The notes under the pieces are model-generated. The model searched no databases and was not told the DNA's origin. It worked only from the letters and a program-made list of their open reading frames with translations. From NCBI RefSeq assembly GCF_902167145.1, contig NW_023366834.1, forward strand, positions 1-64,000: a stretch of 64,000 bases of DNA, given 5' to 3'. The position numbers and the translations under genes were made by a program. This DNA comes from Zea mays. Its lineage: Eukaryota; Streptophyta; Magnoliopsida; Poales; Poaceae. Positions 13,460 through 28,632 of the stretch are shown here, piece after piece (positions within the stretch are counted from its first letter, which is position 1; every line of letters begins with the position of its first letter).

Positions 13460-16400
13460 ACTAGAGGCTCATACACCTCACCCCACATATGTTTCCTTGC
13501 CATAGATCACATTCTTGGATTTCTGGTGGAGACCATTTCTTGGTCAAAAATCCGTAGGTGTTGGCCTTCGGTATTATTGAAAATGGTCGTTCATGGCTAT
13601 TTTCGACAAAAATGGGGGTTCTGTGGCCATTGATCGTCGACCAGAGGCTCATACACCTCACCCCACATATGTTTCCTTGCCATAGATCACATTCTTGGAT
13701 TTCTGGTGGAGACCATTTCTTGGGCAAAAATCCGAATGTGTTAGCCTTTGGTATTTTTGAAAATGGTCATTCATGGCTATTTTCGACAAAAATGGGGGTT
13801 GTCTGGCCATTGATCTTCGACCAGAGGCTCATACACCTCACTACACATATGTTTCCTTGCCATAGATCACATTCTTGGATTTATGGTGGAGACCATTTCT
13901 TGGTCAAAAATCCGTAGGTGTTAGCCTTCAGTGTCATTGAAAATGGTCGTTCATGGCTATTTTCGACAAAAATGGGGGTTGTGTGGCCATTGATCATCGA
14001 CCAGAGGCTCATACACCTCACCCCACATATGTTTCCTTGCCATAGATAACATTCTTGGATTTTTGGTGGAGACCATTTCTTGGTCAAAAATCCGTAGGTC
14101 TTAGCCTCTAATATTATTGAATATGGTCGCTCATGGCTATTTTCGGCAAAATGGGGGTTGTGTGGCCATTGATCATCGACCAGAGGCTCGTACACCTCAC
14201 CCCACATATGTTTCCTTGCCATAGATCACATTCTTGGATTTCTGGTGGAGACCATTTCTTGGTTAAAAATCCGTACGTGTTAGCCTTTGGTATTTTTGAA
14301 AATGGTCATTCATGGCTATTTTCGACAAAAATGGGGGTTGTGTGGCCATTGATCATCGACTAGAGGCTCATACACCTCACCCCACATATGTTTCCTTGCC
14401 ATAGATCACATTCTTGGATTTCTGGTGGAGACCATTTCTTGGTCAAAAATCCGTAGGTGTTAGCCTTCGGTATTATTGAAAATGGTCGTTCATGGCTATT
14501 TTCGACAAAAATGGGGGTTGTGTGGCCATTGATCATCGACCAGACGCTCATACACCTCACCCCACATATGTATCCTTGCCATAGATCACATTCTTGGATT
14601 TCTGGTGGAGACCATTTCTTGGTCTAAAATCCGTAGGTGTTAGCCTCTAGTATTATTGAAAATGGTCGCTCATGGCTATTTTCAAGGTCGCTCATGGCTA
14701 TTTTCATAAAAAATGGGGGTTGTGTGGCCATTTATCATCGACTAGAGGCTCATAAACCTCACCCCACATATGTTTCCTTGCCATAGATTACATTCTTGGA
14801 TGTCTGGTGGAAACCATTTCTTGGTTAAAAACTCGTACGTGTTAGCCTTCGGTATTATTGAAAATGGTCATTCATGGCTATTTTCGGCAAAATGGGGGTT
14901 GTGTGGCCATTGATCGTCGACCAGAGGCTCATACACCTCACCCCACATATGTTTCCTTGTCGTAGATCACATTCTTGGATTTCTGGTGGAGACCATTTCT
15001 TGGTCAAAAATTCGTAGGTGTTAGCCTTCGATATTATTGAAAATGGTCGTTCATGGCTATTTTCGACAAAAATGGGGGTTGTGTGGCCATTGATCATTGA
15101 CTACAGGCTCATACACCTCACCCCACATATGTTTCCTTGCCATAGATCACATTCTTGGATTTCTGGTGGAGACCATTTCTTGGTCAAAAATCCCTAGGTG
15201 TTAGCCTTCGGTATTATTGAAAATGGTCGTTCATGGCTATTTTCGACAAAAATGGGGGTTGTGTGGCCATTGATCGTCGACCAGAGGCTCATACACCTCA
15301 CCCCACATATGTTTCCTTGCCATAGATCACATTCTTGGATTTCTGGTGGAGACCATTTCTTGGGCAAAAATCCGAATGTGTTAGCCTTTGGTATTTTTGA
15401 AAATGGTCATTCATGGCTATTTTCGACAAAAATGGGGGTTGTGTGGCCATTGATCTTCGACCAGAGGCTCATACACCTCACTACACATATGTTTCCTTGC
15501 CATAGATCACATTCTTGGATTTATGGTGGAGACCATTTCTTGGTCAAAAATCCGTAGGTGTTAGCCTTCAGTGTCATTGAAAATGGTCGTTCATGGCTAT
15601 TTTCGACAAAAATGGGGGTTGTGTGGCCATTGATCATCGACCAGAGGCTCATACACCTCACCCCACATATGTTTCCTTGCCATAGATCACATTCTTGGAT
15701 TTCTGGTGGAGACCATTTCTTGGTCAAAAATCCGTAGGTCTTAGCCTCTAATATTATTGAAAATGGTCGCTCATGGCTATTTTCGGCAAAATGGGGGTTG
15801 TGTGGCCATTGATCATCGACCAGAGGCTCGTACACCTGACCCCACATATGTTTCCTTGCCATAGATCACATTCTTGGATTTCTGGTGGAGACCATTTCTT
15901 GGTTAAAAATCCGTACGTGTTAGCCTTTGGTATTTTTGAAAATGGTCATTCATGGCTATTTTCGACAAAAATGGGGGTTGTGTGGCCATTGATCATCGAC
16001 TAGAGGCTCATACACCTCACCCCACATATGTTTCCTTGCCATAGATCACATTCTTGGATTTCTGGTGGAGACCATTTCTTGGTCAAAAATCCGTAGGTGT
16101 TAGCCTTCGGTATTATTGAAAATGGTCGTTCATGGCTATTTTCGACAAAAATGGGGGTTGTGTGGCCATTGATCATCGACCAGACGCTCATACAGCTCAC
16201 CCCACATATGTTTCCTTGCCATAGATCACATTCTTGGATTTCTGGTGGAGACCATTTCTTGGTCTAAAATCCGTAGGTGTTAGCCTCTAGTATTATTGAA
16301 AATGGTCGCTCATGGCTATTTTCAAGGTCGCTCATGGCTATTTTCATAAAAAATGGGGGTTGTGTGGCCATTTATCATCGACTAGAGGCTCATAAACCTC

Positions 16401-16780
16401 ACCCCACATATGTTACCTTGCCATAGATTACATTCTTGGATTTCTGGTGGAAACCATTTCTTGGTTAAAAACTCGTACGTGTTAGCCTTCGGTATTATTG
16501 AAAATGGTCATTCATGGCTATTTTCGGCAAAATGGGGGTTGTGTGGCCATTGATCGTCGACCAGAGGCTCATACACCTCACCCCACATATGTTTCCTTGT
16601 CGTAGATCACATTCTTGGATTTCTGGTGGAGACCATTTCTTGGTCAAAAATCCGTAGGTGTTAGCCTTCGATATTATTGAAAATGGTCGTTCATGGCTAT
16701 TTTCGACAAAAATGGGGGTTGTGTGGCCATTGATCATCGACCAGAGGCTCATACACCTCACCCCACATATGTTTCCTTGC
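13460..16780 (+). repeat. 1640-bp higher-order tandem duplication of knob monomers
   Basis: The monomer order and private variants of about 13,460-15,100 are repeated at about 15,100-16,740 with a constant offset of 1640 bp. Shared markers include GGGCAAAAATCCGAATGTG (13,722 and 15,362), the TTTATGGTGG monomer (13,880 and 15,520), TAATATTATTGA (14,110 and 15,750) and the 202-bp-type monomer (14,650 and 16,290). The unit holds about nine monomers. The two copies differ by a small number of substitutions. Confidence 0.8.
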
Positions 16781-19700
16781 CATAGATCACATTCTTGGAT
16801 TTCTGGTGGAGACCATTTCTTGGTTAAAAACTCGAACGTGTTAGCCTTCGGTATTATTGAAAATGGTCGTTCATGGCTATTTTCGGCAAAATGGGGGTTG
16901 TGTGGCCATTTATCATCGACCAGAGGCTCATACACCTCACCCCACATATGTTTCCTTGCCATAGATCACATTCTTGGATTTCTGGTGGAGACCATTTCTT
17001 GGTCTAAAATCCGTAGGTGTTAGCCTCTAGTATTATTGAAAATGGTCGCTCATGGCTATTTTCAAGGTCGTTCATGGCTATTTGTGACAAAAATGCGGGT
17101 TGTGTGGCCATTGATCATCGACCAGACGCTCATACACCTCACCCCACATATGTTTCCTTGCCATAGATCACACTCTTGGATTTCTGGTGGAGACCATTTC
17201 TTGGTCAAAAATCCGTAGGTGTTAGCCTTCGGTATTATTGAAAATGGTCGTTCATGGCTATTTTCGACAAAAATGGGGGTTGTGTGGCCATTGATCATCG
17301 ACCAGAGGCTCATACACCTCACCCCACATATGTTTCCTTGCCATAGATCACATTCTTGGATTTCTGGTGGAGACCATTTCTTGGTCTAAAATCCGTAGGT
17401 GTTAGCCTCTAGTATTATTGAAAATGGTCGCCCATGGCTATTTTCAAGGTCGCTCATGGCTATTTTCATAAAAAATGGGGGTTCTGTGGCCATTGATCGT
17501 CGACCAGAGGCTCGTACACCTCACCCCACATATGTTTCCTTGCCATAGATCACATTCTTAGATTTCTGGTGGAGACCATTTCTTGGTTAAAAACTCGTAC
17601 GTGTTAGCCTTTGGTATTATTGAAAATGGTCATTCATGGCTATTTTCGGCAAAATGGGGGTTGTGTGGCCATTGATCATCGACCAGACGCTCATACACCT
17701 CACCCCACATATGTTTCCTTGCCATAGATCACATTCTTGGATTTCTGGTGGAGACCATTTCTTGGTCAAAAATCCGTAGGTGTTAGCCTTCGGTATTATT
17801 GTAAATGGTCATTCATGGCTATTTTCGACAAAAATGGGGGTTGTGTGGCCATTGATCATCGACCAGAGGCTCATACACCTCACCCCACATATGTTTCCTT
17901 GCCATAGATCACATTCTTGGATTTCTGGTGGAGACCATTTCTTGGTCAAAAATCCGTAGGTCTTAGCCTCTAGTATTATTGAAAATGGTCGCTCATGGCT
18001 ATTTTCGACAAAAATGGGGGTTGTGTGGCCATTGATCTTCGACCAGAGGCTCATACACCTCACTACACATATGTTTCCTTGCCATAGATCACATTCTTGG
18101 ATTTATGGTGGAGACCATTTCTTGGTCAAAAATCCGTAGGTGTTAGCCTTCAGTGTCATTGAAAATGGTCGTTCATGGCTATTTTCGACAAAAAATAGGG
18201 TTGTGTGGCCATTGATCGTCGACCAGAGGCTCATACACCTCACCCCACATATGTTTCCTTGCCATAGATCACATTCTTGGATTTCTGGTGGAGACCATTT
18301 CTTGGTCAAAAATCCGTAGGTGTTAGCCTTCAGTATTATTGAAAATGGTCGTTCATGGCTATTTTCGACAAAAATGGGGGTTGTGTGGCCATTGATCATC
18401 GACCAGACGCTCATACACCTCACCCCACATATGTTTCCTTGCCATAGATCACATTCTTGGATTTCTGGTGGAGACCATTTCTTGGTTAAAATCTCGTACG
18501 TGTTAGCCTTCGGTATTATTGAAAATGGTCATTCATGGCTATTTTCGGCAAAATGGGGGTTGTGTGGCCATTGATCATCGACCAGAGGCTCGTACACCTC
18601 ACCCCACATATGTTTCCTTGCCATAGATCACATTCTTGGATTTCTGGTGGAGACCATTTCTTGGTTAAAAATCCGTACGTGTTAGCCTTTGGTATTTTTG
18701 AAAATGGTCATTCATGGCTATTTTCGACAAAAATGGGGGTTGTGTGGCCATTGATCATCGACTAGAGGCTCATACACCTCACCCCACAAATGTTTCCTTG
18801 CCATAGATCACATTCTTGGATTTCTGGTGGAGACCATTTCTTGGTCAAAAATCCGTAGGTGTTAGCCTTCGGTATTATTGAAAATGGTCGTTCATGGCTA
18901 TTTTCGACAAAAATGGGGGTTGTGTGGCCATCGATCATCGACCAGACGCTCATACACCTCACCCCACAAATGTTTCCTTGCCATAGGTCACATTCTTGGA
19001 TTTCTGGTGGAGACCATTTCTTGGTCTAAAATCCGTAGGTGTTAGCCTCTAGTATTATTGAAAATGGTCGCTCATGGCTATTTTCAAGGTCGCTCATGGC
19101 TATTTTCATAAAAAATGGGGGTTGTGTGGCCATTTATCATCGACTAGAGGCTCATAAACCTCACCCCACATATGTTTCCTTGCCATAGATTACATTCTTG
19201 GATTTCTGGTGGAAACCATTTCTTGGTTAAAAACTCGTACGTGTTAGCCTTCGGTATTATTGAAAATGGTCATTCATGGCTATTTTCGGCAAAATGGGGG
19301 TTGTGTGGCCATTGATCATCGACCAGAGGCTCGTACACCTCACCCCACATATGTTTCCTTGCCATAGATCACATTCTTGGATTTCTGGTGGAGACCATTT
19401 CTTGGTCAAAAATCAGTAGGTGTTAGCCTTCGGTATTATTGAAAATGGTCGTTCATGGCTATTTTCGACAAAAATGGGGGTTGTGTGGCCATTGATCATC
19501 GACTAGAGGCTCATACACCTCACCCCACATATGTTTCCTTGCCATAGATCACATTCTTGGATTTCTGGTGGAGACCATTTCTTGGTCAAAAATCCGTAGG
19601 TGTTAGCCTTCGGTATTATTGAAAATGGTCGTTCATGGCTATTTTCGACAAAAATGGGGGTTGTGTGGCCATTGATCATTGACCAGACGCTCATACACCT

Positions 19701-22700
19701 CACCCCACATATGTTTCCTTGCCATAGATCACATTCTTGGATTTCTGGTGGAGACCATTTCTTGGTCTAAAATCCGTAGGTGTTAGCCTCTAGTATTATT
19801 GAAAATGGTCGCTCATGGCTATTTTCAAGGTCGCTCATGGCTATTTTCATAAAAAATGGGGGTTGTGTGGCCATTTATCATCGACTAGAGGCTCATAAAC
19901 CTCACCCCACATATGTTTCTTTGGCATAGATTACATTCTTGGATTTCTGGTGGAAACCATTTCTTGGTTAAAAACTCGTACGTGTTAGCCTTCGGTATTA
20001 TTGAAAATGGTCATTCATGGCTATTTTCGGCAAAATGGGGGTTGTGTGGCCATTGATCATCGACCAGAGGCTCATACACCTCACCCCACATATGTTTCCT
20101 TCTCATAGATCACATTCTTGGATTTCTGGTGGAGACCATTTCTTGGTCAAAAATCCGTAGGTGTTAGCCTTCGATATTATTGAAAATGGTCATTCATGGC
20201 TATTTTCGACAAAAATGGGGGTTGTGTGGCCATTGATCATCGACCAGAGGCTCATACACCCCACCCCACATATGTTTCCTTGCCATAGATCACATTCTTG
20301 GATTTCTGGTGGAGACCATTTCTTGGTTAAAAACTCGTACGTGTTAGCCTTTGGTATTATTGAAAATGGTCATTCATGGCTATTTTCGGCAAAATGGGGG
20401 TTGTGTGGCCATTGATCGTCGACCAGAGGCTCATACACCTCACCCCACACATGTTTCCTTGCCATAGATCACATTCTTGGATTTCTGGTGGAGACCATTT
20501 CTTGGTCAAAAATCCGTAGGTGTTAGCCTTCAATGTCATTGAAAATGGTCGTTCATGGCTATTTTCGACAAAAATTAGGGTTGTGTGGCCATTGATCGTC
20601 GACCAGAGGCTCATACACCTCACCCCACATATGTTTCCTTGCCATAGATCACATTCTTGGATTTCTGGTGGAGACCATTTCTTGGGCAAAAATCCGTAGG
20701 TGTTAGCCTTTGGTATTTTTGAAAATGGTCATTCATGGCTATTTTCGACAAAAATGGGGGTTGTGTGGCCATTGATCTTCGACCAGAGGCTCATACACCT
20801 CACTACACATATGTTTCCTTGCCATAAATCACATTCTTGGATTTATGGTGGAGACCATTTCTTGGTGAAAAATCCGTAGGTGTTAGCCTTCAGTGTCATT
20901 GAAAATGGTCGTTCATGGCTATTTTCGACAAAAATTAGGGTTGTGTGGCCATTGATCGTCGACCAGAGGCTCATACACCTCACCCCACATATGTTTCCTT
21001 GCCATAGATCACATTCTTGGATTTCTGGTGGAGACCATTTCTTGGTCAAAAATCCGTAGGTGTTAGCCTTCGGTATTATTGAAAATGGTCGTTCATGGCT
21101 ATTTTCGACAAAAATGGGGGTTGTGTGGCCATTGATCATCGACCTGACGCTCATACACCTCACCCCACATATGTTTCCTTGCCATAGATCACATTCTTGG
21201 ATTTCTGGTGGAGACCATTTCTTGGTCTAAAATCCGTAGGTGTTAGCCTCTAGTATTATTGAAAATGGTCGCTCATGACTATTTTCAAGGTCGCTCATGG
21301 CTATTTTCGACAAAAATGGGGGTTGTGTGGCCATTTATCATCGACTAGAGGCTCATAAACCTCACCCCACATATGTTTCCTTGCCATAGATCACATTCTT
21401 GGATTTCTGGTGGAGACCATTTCTTGGTTAAAAACTCGTACGTGTTAGCCTTCGGTATTATTGAAAATGGTCGTTCATGGCTATTTTCGGCAAAATGGGG
21501 GTTGTGTGGCCATTGATCATCGACCAGAGGCTCGTACACCTCACCCCACATATGTTTCCTTGCCATAGATCACATTCCTGGATTTCTGGTGGAGACCATT
21601 TCTTGGTCAAAAATCCGTACGTGTTAGCCTTTGGTATTTTTGAAAATGGTCATTCATGGCTATTTTCGACAAAAATGGGGGTTGTGTGGCCATTGATCTT
21701 CGACCAGAGGCTCATACACCTCACTACACATATGTTTCCTTGCCATAGATCACATTCTTGGATTTATGGTGGAGACCATTTCTTGGTCAAAAATCCGTAG
21801 GTGTTAGCCTTCAGTGTCATTGAAAATGGTCGTTCATGGCTATTTTCGACAAAAATTAGGGTTGTGTGGCCATTGATCGTCGACCAGAGGCTCATACACC
21901 TCACCCCACATATGTTTCCTTGCCATAGATAACATTCTTGGATTTCTGGTGGAGACCATTTCTTGGTCAAAAATCTGTAGGTCTTAGCCTCTAGTATTAT
22001 TGAAAATGGTCGCTCATGGCTATTTTCATAAAAAATGGGGGTTGTGTGGCCATTTATCATCGACTAGAGGCTCATAAACCTCACCCCACATATGTTTCCT
22101 TGCCATAGATCACATTCTTGGATTTCTGGTGGAGACCATTTCTTGGTTAAAAACTCGTACGTGTTAGCCTTCGGTATTATTGAAAATGGTCGTTCATGGA
22201 TATTTTCGGCAAAATGGGGGTTGTGTGGCCATTGATCATTGACCAGAGGCTCGTACACCTCACCCCACATATGTTTCCTTGCCATAGATCACATTCTTGG
22301 ATTTCTGGTGGAGACCATTTCTTGGTCAAAAATCCGTACGTGTTAGCCTTTGGTATTTTTGAAAATGGTCATTCATGGCTATTTTCGACAAAAATGGGGG
22401 TTGTGTGGCCATTTATCATCGACTAGAGGCTCATAAACCTCACCCCACATATGTTTCCTTGCCATAGATCACATTCTTGGATTTCTGGTGGAGACCATTT
22501 CTTGGTCTAAAATCCGTAGGTGTTAGCCTCTAGTATTATTGAAAATGGTCGCTCATGGCTATTGTCAAGGTCGCTCATGGCTATTTTCATAAAAAATGGG
22601 GGTTGTGTGGCCATTTATCATCGACTAGAGGCTCATAAACCTCACCCCACATATGTTTCCTTGCCATAGATCACATTCTTGGATTTCTGGTGGAGACCAT

Positions 22701-25700
22701 TTCTTGGTCAAAAATCCGTAGGTGTTAGCCTTCGGTATTATTGAAAATGGTCGTTCATGGCTATTTTCGACAAAAATGGGGGTTGTGTGGCCATTGATCA
22801 TCGACCAGAGGCTCATACACCTCACCCCACATATATTTCCTTGCCATAGATCACATTCTTGGATTTCTGGTGGAGACCATTTCTTGGTCAAAAATCCGTA
22901 GGTGTTAGCCTTCTGTATTATTGAAAATGGTCGTTCATGGCTATTTTCGGCAAAATGGGGGTTGTGTGGCCATTGATCGTCGACCAGAGGCTCATACACC
23001 TCACCCCACATATGTTTCCTTGTCGTAGATCACATTCTTGGATTTCTGGTGGAGACCATTTCTTGGTTAAAAACTCGTACGTGTTAGCCTTCGGTATTAT
23101 TGAAAATGGTCATTCATGGCTATTTTCGGCAAAATGGGGGTTGTGTGGCCATTGATCGTCGACCAGAGGCTCATACACCTCACCCCACATATGTTTCCTT
23201 GTCGTAGATCACATTCTTGGATTTCTGGTGGAGACCATTTCTTGGTCAAAAATCCGTAGGTCTTAGCCTCTAGTATTATTGAAAATAGTCGCTCATGGCT
23301 ATTTTCAGCAAAAATGGGGGTTGTGTGGCCATTGATCGTCGACCAGAGGCTCATACACCTCACCCCACATATGTTTCCTTGCCATAGATCACATTCTTGG
23401 ATTTCTGGTGGAGACCATTTCTTGGTCAAAAATCCGTAGGTCTTAGCCTCTAATAATATTGAAAATCGTCGCTCATGGCTATTTTCGGCAAAATGGGGGT
23501 TGTGTGGCCATTGATCATCGACCAGAGGCTCGTACACCTCACCCCACATATGTTTCCTTGCCATAGATCACATTCTTGGATTTCTGGTGGAGACCATTTC
23601 TTGGTCAAAAATCCGTAGGTGTTAGCCTTTGGTATTATTGAAAATGGTCATTCATGGCTATTTTCGGCAAAATGGGGGTTGTGTGGCCATTGATCATCGA
23701 CCAGAGGCTCATACACCTCACCCCACATATGTTTCCTTGCCATAGATCACATTCTTGGATTTCTGGTGGAGACCATTTCTTGGTCAAAAATCCGTAGGTC
23801 TTAGCCTCTAGTATTATTGAAAATGGTCGCTGTTAGCCTTCGGTATTATTGAAAATGGTCATTCATGGCTATTTTCGACAAAAATGGGGGTTGTGTGGCC
23901 ATTGATCATCGACTAGAGGCTCATACACCTCACTACACATATGTTTCCTTGCCATAGATCACATTCTTGGATTTCTGGTGGAGACCATTTCTTGGTCTAA
24001 AATCCGTAGGTGTTAGCCTCTAGTATTATTGAAAATGGTCGCTCATGGCTATTTTCAAGGTCGCTCATGGCTATTTTCATAAAAAATGGGGGTTGTGTGG
24101 CCATTTATCATCGACTAGAGGCTCATAAACCTCACCCCACATATGTTTCCTTGCCATAGATTACATTCTTGGATTTCTGGTGGAAACCATTTCTTGGTTA
24201 AAAACTCGTACGTGTTAGCCTTCGGTATTATTGAAAATGGTCATTCATGGCTATTTTCGGCAAAATGGGGGTTGTGTGGCCATTGATCGTAGACCAGAGG
24301 CTCATACACCTCACCCCACATATGTTTCCTTGTCGTAGATCACATTCTTGGATTTCTGGTGGAGACCACTTCTTGGTCAAAAACTCGTACGTGTTAGCCT
24401 TCGATATTATTGAAAATGGTCGTTCATGGCTATTTTCGACAAAAATGGGGGTTGTGTGGCCATTGATCATCGACCATAGGCTCATACACCTCACCCCACA
24501 TATGTTTCCTTGCCATAGATCACATTCTTGGATTTCTGGTGGAGACCATTTCTTGGTCAAAAATCCGTAGGTGTTAGCCTTCGGTATTATTGAAAATGGT
24601 CGTTCATGGCTATTTTCGGCAAAATGGGGGTTGTGTGGCCATTGATCATCGACCAGAGGCTCGTACACCTCACCCCACATATGTTTCCTTGCCATAGATC
24701 ACATTCTTGGATTTCTGGTGGACACCATTTCTTGGTCAAAAATCCGTACGTGTTAGCCTTTGGTATTTTTGAAAATGGTCATTCATGGCTATTTTCGACA
24801 ATAATGGGGGTTGTGTGGCCATTGATCATCGACTAGAGGCTCATACACCTCACCCCACATATGTTTCCTTGCCATAGATCACATTCTTGGATTTCTGGTG
24901 GAGACCATTTCTTGGTCAAAAATCCATAGGTGTTAGCCTTCGGTATTATTCAAAATGGTCGTTCATGGCTATTTTCGACAAAAATGGGGGTTGTGTGGCC
25001 ATTGATCATCGACCAGACGCTCATACACCTCACCCCACATATGTTTCCTTGCCATAGATCACATTCTTGGATTTCTGGTGGAGACCATTTCTTGGTCTAA
25101 AATCCGTAGGTGTTAGCCTCTAGTATTATTAAAAATGGTCGCTCATGGCTATTTTCAAGGTCGCTCGTGGCTATTTTCATAAAAAATGGGGGTTGTGTGG
25201 CCATTTATCATCGACTAGAGGCTCATAAACCTCACCCCACATATGTTTCCTTGCCATAGATTACATTCTTGGATTTCTGGTGGAAACCATTTCTTGGTTA
25301 AAAACTCGTACGTGTTAGCCTTCGGTATTATTGAAAATGGTCATTCATGGCTATTTTCGACAAAAATGGGGGTTGTGTGGCCATTGATCATCGACCAGAG
25401 GCTCATAAACCTCACCCCACATATGTTTCCTTGCCATAGATCACATTCTTGGATTTCTGGTGGAAACCATTTCTTGGTCAAAAATCCGTAGGTGTTAGCC
25501 TTCGGTATTTTTGAAAATGGTAGTTCATGGCTATTTTCGACAAAAATGGGGGTTATGTGGCCATTGATCATCGACTAGACGCTCATACACCTCACCCCAC
25601 ATATGTTTCCTTGCCATAGATCACATTCTTGGATTTCTGGTGGAGACCATTTCTTGGTCTAAAATCCGTAGGTCTTAGCCTCTAGTATTATTGAAAATGG

Positions 25701-28023
25701 TCATTCATGGCTATTTTCGGCAAAATGGGGGTTGTGTGGCCATTGATCGTCGACCAGAGGCTCATACACCTCACCCCACATATGCTTCCTTGCCATAGAT
25801 CACATTCTTGGATTTTTGGTGGAGACCATTTCTTGGTCAAAAACTCGTACGTGTTAGCCTTCGGTATTATTGAAAATGGTCGTTCATGGCTATTTTCGGC
25901 AAAATGGGGGTTGTGTGGCCATTGATCGTCGACCAGAGGCTCATACACCTCACCCCACATATGTTTCCTTGCCATAGATCACATTCTTGGATTTCTGGTG
26001 GAGACCATTTCTTGGGCAAAAATCCGTAGGTGTTAGCCATCGGTATTATTGAAAATGGTCGTTCATGGCTATTTTTGACAAAAATGGGGGTTGTGTGGCC
26101 ATTGATCATCGACCAGACGCACATACACCTAACCCCACATATGTTTCCTTGTCATAGATCACATTCTTGGATTTCTGGTGGAGACCATTTCTTGGTCTAA
26201 AATCCATAGGTGTTAGCCTCTAGTATTATTGAAAATGGTCGCTCATGGCTATTTTCAAGGTCGTTCATGGCTATTTTCGACAAAAATGGGGGTTGTGTGG
26301 CCATTGATCATAGACCAGACGCTCATACACCTCACCCCACATATGTTTCCTTGCCATAGATCACATTCTTGGATTTCTGGTGGAGACCATTTCTTGGTTA
26401 AAAACTCGTACGTGTTAGCCTTCGGTATTATTGAAAATGGTCGTTCATGGCTATTTTCGACAAAAATGGGGGTTGTGTGGCCATTGATCATCGACCAGAG
26501 GCTCGTACACCTCACCCCACATATGTTTCCTTGCCATAGATCACATTCTTGGATTTCTGGTGGAGACCATTTCTTGGTCTAAAATCCGTAGGTGTTAGCC
26601 TCTAATATTATTGAAAATGGTCGCTCATGGCTATTTTCGGCAAAATGGGGGTTGTGTGGCCATTGATCATCGACTAAAGGCTCGTACACCTCACCCCACA
26701 TATGTTTCCTTGCCATAGATCACATTCTTGGATTTCGGGTGGAGACCATTTCTTGGTTAAAAACTCGTACGTGTTAGCCTTCGGTATTATTGAAAATGGT
26801 CGTTCATGGCTATTTTCGGCAAAATGGGGGTTCTGTGGCCATTGATCATCGACTAGAGGCTCGTACACCTCACCCCACATATGTTTCCTTGCCATAGATC
26901 ACATTCTTGGATTTCTGGTGGAGACTATTTCTTGGTCAAAAATCTGTAGGTGTTAGCCTTTGGTATTTTTGAAAATGGTCGTTCATGGCTATTTTCATAA
27001 AAAAATGGGGGTTGTGTGGCCATTGATCATCGACCAGAGGCTCATACACCTCACCCCACATATGTTTCCTTGCCATAGATCACATTCTTGGATTTCTGGT
27101 GGAGACCATTTCTTGGTCAAAAATCCGCAGGTGTTAGCCTCTAGTATTATTGAAAATGGTCGCTCATGGTTATTTTCAAGGTCGCTCATGGCTATTTTCA
27201 TAAAAAATGGGGGTTGTGTGGCCATTGATCATCGACTAGAGGCTCATACACCTCACCCCACATATATTTCCTTGCCATAGATCACATTCTTGGATTTCTG
27301 GTGGAGACCGTTTCTTGGATAAAAACTCGTAGGTGTTAGCCTTCGGTATTATTGAAAATGGTCATTCATGGCTATTTTCGACAAAAATGGGGGTTGTGTG
27401 GCCATTGATCATCGACTAGAGGCTCATACACCTCACCCCACATATGTTTCCTTGCCATAGATCACATTCTTGGATTTCTGGTGGAGACCATTTCTTGGTC
27501 AAAAATCCGTAGGTGTTAGCCTTCGGTATTATTGAAAATGGTCGTTCATGGCTATTTTCGACAAAATGGGGGTTGTGTGGCAATTGATCATCGACCAGAG
27601 GCTCATACACCTCACCCCACATATGTTTCCTTGCCATAGATCACATTCTTGGATTTCTGGTGGAGACCGTTTCTTGGTCAAAAATCCGTAGGTCTTAGCC
27701 TCCAGTATTATTGAAAATGGTCGCTCATGGCTATTTTCGTAAAAAATGGGGGTTGTGTGGCCATTTATCATCGACTAGAGGCTCATAAACCTCACCCCAC
27801 ATATGTTTCCTTGCCATAGATCACATTCTTGGATTTCTGGTGGAGACCATTTCTTGGTTAAAAACTCGTACGTGTTAGCCTTCGGTATTATTGAAAATGG
27901 TCATTCATGGCTATTTTCGGAAAAATGGGGGTTGTGTGGCCATTGATCATCGACCAGAGGCTCATACACCTCACCCCACATATGTTTCCTTGCCATAGAT
28001 CACATTCTTGGATTTCTGATGGA

Positions 28024-28028
28024 GACCA
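28024..28028. repeat. target-site duplication GACCA, left
   Basis: GACCA directly precedes the TG start of the left LTR and is repeated at 35256-35260 directly after the right LTR. A 5-bp duplication is usual for Ty3/gypsy integrases. The empty site reads GGAGACCATTTCTTGG, an ordinary F monomer. Confidence 0.95.
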
Positions 28029-28632
28029 TGTTGGAGACTTGCTCTCAAATGCTATGAATTAAGAACAAGGCAACATAAAATGTTAAATAACAATGCCCTT
28101 CGTCCACCGAAACATTATCTCCAGAAGGATCTAATGAACTTCGGACAAAGGTCACGAATATGATATTACAAAGGTTTCACCTTCGTAATTAAATTTATAA
28201 AGGTAATATAAAGTGAGGTTGGAACATGAAGCATTGCATATAAATATCTTGAAAACAAACGATGTCATTCATATGTCCTATTATATGAATTTAAGATGTT
28301 TGAATACAAAGATTAAATACATCTATACCTTTGCCTTGACAAGCAATCCGAGTAATGCGTTAGTGATCACAGGAATCTTGTGAACAGTAAGGGAATACTG
28401 TTCACTATTTATAGGCACAGGACACAGCCTGTGAGGAATTACAATTATGCCCCTCATAGAACTTTACAACATTGACTCAGATCTTTATGGACTAGAAGGT
28501 CATTCCATCTTTAAGTCGGTTTCCAATACCGAAGCTTCATGAAGAAGAACCTTCGGTCATCTTATACAAACAGCTTCAGCCGAAAACCGCTTCTTCCTAG
28601 AAGACCTTCGGCGACGAAGCATAGGCCCAACA
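28029..28632 (-). repeat. 3' LTR of the gypsy element (left copy)
   Basis: Begins TGTTGGAGACTTGC and ends GGCCCAACA on the + strand; 604 bp, identical to the right LTR except for A instead of G at 28147. A TATA-like element on the - strand lies at 28405-28413. Unusually, this LTR is followed on its inner side (28633) by GACCATTTCTTGG. It is thus flanked on both sides by GACCA, as a solo LTR would be. Confidence 0.95.

Larger units (their letters stand above)
9821..28028 (+). repeat. knob180 satellite array, F orientation, long block left of the gypsy element
   Basis: About 100 F monomers without an orientation switch. Three monomers with a large internal deletion occur at 10346-10351, 10971-10975 and 11796-11801 (GAGACCATT fused to GATCTTCGACC). 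A 22-bp local duplication lies near 12215-12235, and a CACCATAGATTAC insertion variant near 13131-13150. Higher-order duplication is evident (1640 bp at 13.46-16.8 kb; see the separate entry). The last monomer is cut after GATGGAGACCA by the retrotransposon. No other element or gene was found in this 18-kb block. Confidence 0.95.

Noticed and set aside
1..28028. CRISPR-like alternation of repeats and spacers
   Set aside because: The whole ~180-bp unit is repeated head to tail with no unique spacers. The DNA is plant satellite.
28029..28632. Left gypsy LTR as an independent solo LTR with its own GACCA duplication
   Set aside because: It is flanked by GACCA on both sides, but the inner copy belongs to a 21-bp filler followed by genuine internal element sequence. 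The right LTR also has the matching target-site duplication, so one element explains the data better.
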